Under the pieces are notes generated by a model that was not told the origin of the DNA, did not search any database, and was given only the letters and a program-made list of their open reading frames with translations. From Lachnospiraceae bacterium UBA5899 (GTDB lineage: Bacteria; Bacillota; Clostridia; Lachnospirales; Lachnospiraceae): 64,000 bases of DNA. The stretch's first letter is position 1. Each line of letters begins with the position of its first letter. The stretch lies in the NCBI GenBank assembly GCA_002432425.1, contig DJEL01000015.1:32120-96119 (forward strand). Reading direction: 5' to 3'. Below, piece after piece: positions 62,208 to 64,000 of the stretch. Position numbers and translations under genes: made by a program.

Positions 62208-62495
62208 ATGAACAAACTGGAAAACTTACTTGACATTGTGAAATCAAACGAAGTGAAAATCAACGATTTGCTTCACAAGAAAGAATTAGAAGAAAAAGAA
62301 GAAAAGAAGGACAACAAGCTTTGCCTGATTTTCGGTATTATTGCAGCCGTACTGCTGGTAGCGGTTATCGCATACGCAGTATACAAGGTATTTATTGAGA
62401 AGCCGGATTATCTGGATGATTTTGAAGACGAATTTGAAGATGATTACGAAGACGGCTTTGACGAAGAAGATGACTTCGAGGACGAAGAAGAGTAA
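62208..62495 (+). CDS. Small single-pass membrane protein with a strongly acidic tail
   Basis: A 95-residue protein: a charged N-terminal helix (about 1-35, Lys/Glu-rich), one membrane helix (about 37-60) and a tail of about 30 residues made almost wholly of Asp, Glu and aromatic residues. AAAGGCGG precedes the ATG. No known family. Located between pcrA and the rRNA methyltransferase gene, 24 bases ahead of the latter. Confidence 0.75.
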   Translation: MNKLENLLDIVKSNEVKINDLLHKKELEEKEEKKDNKLCLIFGIIAAVLLVAVIAYAVYKVFIEKPDYLDDFEDEFEDDYEDGFDEEDDFEDEEE

Positions 62496-62519
62496 TAAAC
62501 AGGAAAAAGGTACAGGGTT

Positions 62520-64000
62520 ATGAAAAAAGGACAGGTATATGAGGGAGTAGTGGAGCGGATAGACTTTCCCAACAAAGGAATCGTAAAGGTGGGAGAGGAT
62601 GTCTGTGTGGTAAAGAATGCTCTGCCTGGACAGAAAGTAACCTTCAGCATAAGCAAGCTTAGAAAAGGGAAGGCGGAAGGCCGTCTCCTTCAGGTGACAG
62701 AACAGTCGCCGTTGGAGTGCGGAAGTCCGTGTTCCCATTTTGGGTTGTGCGGAGGTTGTACTTATTTGTCCTTTCCCTATGAGGAACAGCTTAAAATCAA
62801 GGAAGGTCAGGTCAAACGCCTGTTAGACAGTGTACTGCTTGACGGACAGGGTACTTATCACTGGGAAGGCATCAAAGCTAGCCCGGCTTATTTTGCATAC
62901 CGCAATAAAATGGAGTTTTCCTTTGGCGATGAGACAAAGGACGGTCCCCTTACCCTCGGTATGCACAAAAGAGGCAGTTTTTACGATGTCCTTACGGTAA
63001 ACGACTGCCGGATTGTGGATGAGGATTACCGGAAAATCCTTATGGCAGTCAGGGATTATTTTGCGGAAAGAAATGTTCGTTTTTACCACAGACTGTCCCA
63101 CGAAGGCTTCTTACGCCATCTGCTTGTGCGGAAAGCGGTAAAAACCGGCGAAATCTTGGTGGCGCTTGTTACCACCACCCAGAGTCCCTGGAAGACGGAA
63201 GCGGCATCCGGCGTGCAGGATACTTCGATGGAAACACAGAAGGCAGTATTCGGAATGCAGGGGGGTGCTTCCGAAATGCAGGAGACTGCATCCGGCTTGC
63301 AGGAATTGGTAGACGGTTTCAGTACTCTTTTGCAGGGGCTGTCCTTGGAGGGAACTCTGACAGGCGTACTTCATATGGAGAACGATTCCATTGCAGATGT
63401 GGTACAGAGTGATAAAACCCATATTTTATATGGAAAAGATTATTTTTACGAGGAACTTCTGGGGCTGAAATTCCGTATTACGCCCTTTTCCTTTTTTCAG
63501 ACCAATTCTCTGGGAGCCGAAGTCCTTTATGAAACGGCAAGAAGTTATATCGGCAAATTAAGCGGCGGCAAGGAAAGCGTGGTTTTTGATTTATACAGCG
63601 GAACCGGTACCATTGCCCAGCTTATGGTGCCCGTAGCCGGTAAGGTCATCGGTGTGGAAATCGTGGAGGAAGCTGTGGAAGCCGCCAAGGAAAATGCCGC
63701 CTTAAACGGTCTTACCAACTGCGAATTTTTAGCGGGGGATGTGCTGAAAGTATTGGATGATATTACCGAAAAGCCGGACTTTATTATTTTAGACCCGCCG
63801 AGGGACGGCATTCATCCCAAGGCACTTCCGAAAATCATAAACTACGGTGTGGAACGGATTGTTTACATTTCCTGCAAACCCACCAGCCTTGTGCGTGACC
63901 TGGCGGTATTTCTGGAAAACGGCTACCGCGTGGAGAAAGCTACCGCCGTTGACCAGTTCCCCTGGACGGCGAATGTGGAGACGGTTGTTAAATTATCCCT
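62520..64000 (+). CDS. rlmD: 23S rRNA (uracil-5-)-methyltransferase RlmD/RumA (partial, runs off the window)
   Basis: At least 493 residues; the end lies outside. N-terminal TRAM domain (about 1-60: GVVERIDFPNKGIVKV), an iron-sulfur cysteine set (CGSPCSHFGLCGGC, about 76-89), then the SAM methyltransferase domain with TPFSFFQTN, FDLYSGTGTIAQL (motif I), LDPPRDGIHPK (motif IV) and the catalytic Cys in YISCKPTSLVRDL. It methylates a uridine of 23S rRNA to m5U. ATG 62520 follows AGGAAAAAGG. About residues 222-268 form an insertion rich in Met/Gln/Ala/Ser/Thr with near-repeated ASGVQ/ASGLQ and EMQET units, unusual for the family. Confidence 0.93.
   Translation, partial: MKKGQVYEGVVERIDFPNKGIVKVGEDVCVVKNALPGQKVTFSISKLRKGKAEGRLLQVTEQSPLECGSPCSHFGLCGGCTYLSFPYEEQLKIKEGQVKRLLDSVLLDGQGTYHWEGIKASPAYFAYRNKMEFSFGDETKDGPLTLGMHKRGSFYDVLTVNDCRIVDEDYRKILMAVRDYFAERNVRFYHRLSHEGFLRHLLVRKAVKTGEILVALVTTTQSPWKTEAASGVQDTSMETQKAVFGMQGGASEMQETASGLQELVDGFSTLLQGLSLEGTLTGVLHMENDSIADVVQSDKTHILYGKDYFYEELLGLKFRITPFSFFQTNSLGAEVLYETARSYIGKLSGGKESVVFDLYSGTGTIAQLMVPVAGKVIGVEIVEEAVEAAKENAALNGLTNCEFLAGDVLKVLDDITEKPDFIILDPPRDGIHPKALPKIINYGVERIVYISCKPTSLVRDLAVFLENGYRVEKATAVDQFPWTANVETVVKLS

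Overview
The window looks like one stretch of chromosome from an anaerobic gut-type Firmicute of the Lachnospiraceae kind (near Roseburia, Eubacterium or Butyrivibrio). This rests on strong AGGAGG ribosome binding sites, clostridial sigma-A promoters (TTGACA-17-TATAAT), pyruvate phosphate dikinase, Ktr potassium uptake, YerC, DUF1836 and bactofilin genes, and above all a beta-mannan locus whose gene content resembles the mannan loci described for Roseburia. I saw no rRNA, tRNA, CRISPR array, phage or insertion sequence.

Layout. 1-300 is the end of ppdK. 416-3760 is a methionine-to-cysteine (reverse transsulfuration) operon: a SAM methyltransferase, a cystathionine gamma-lyase-like enzyme and a cysteine/cystathionine beta-synthase. 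In front lies an unannotated 47-residue leader peptide with a poly-cysteine run, followed by mutually exclusive antiterminator and terminator stems, which I read as a cysteine-sensing transcription attenuator. 3777-8502 holds a YjfB-like protein, KtrB-KtrA, TcdA and a glycerol-1-phosphate-dehydrogenase-like enzyme flanked by two unusual intergenic tandem repeats (52-bp and 26-bp periods).

8650-38057 is a mannan/glucomannan utilization locus of about 29 kb. It has a GH2 beta-mannosidase, a cytoplasmic GH26 mannanase and a divergent lipoprotein GH26 with a CBM35-like domain. Next comes an elaborate uptake apparatus: a giant CBM/solute-binding fusion, two permease pairs, an NHL-TPR membrane protein, a Yip1 protein, a DUF5696 protein, a triple-repeat surface lipoprotein and a second solute-binding protein, with no ATPase. 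The cytoplasmic enzymes follow: GH130 mannooligosaccharide phosphorylase, CE2-like esterase, LacI regulator, mannobiose 2-epimerase, GH130 mannosylglucose phosphorylase, CE17-like esterase and GH94 phosphorylase. Together they imply outside trimming by mannanase, import of acetylated oligosaccharides, cytoplasmic deacetylation, and phosphorolysis to mannose-1-P and glucose-1-P.

38165-43185 is a PhoB/PhoR-type two-component system, a Na/Pi cotransporter and a formate/nitrite channel. 43276-53172 is mostly housekeeping: TypA, a tandem-OB SSB-like protein, a corrinoid adenosyltransferase-like protein, a lysine riboswitch with dapA-dapB, a eukaryotic-type HisA, a cold-shock protein, an inactive M23-like protein with a bactofilin, YerC and a DUF1836 protein. 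53259-57409 is accessory: an orphan NMT1-type binding protein, a large secreted repeat protein broken by four homopolymer frameshifts, and a Cys-rich HTH regulator. 57616-64000 carries an SPFH/zinc-ribbon protein with a membrane partner, PcrA helicase, a small acidic membrane protein and the start of an RlmD-type rRNA methyltransferase.
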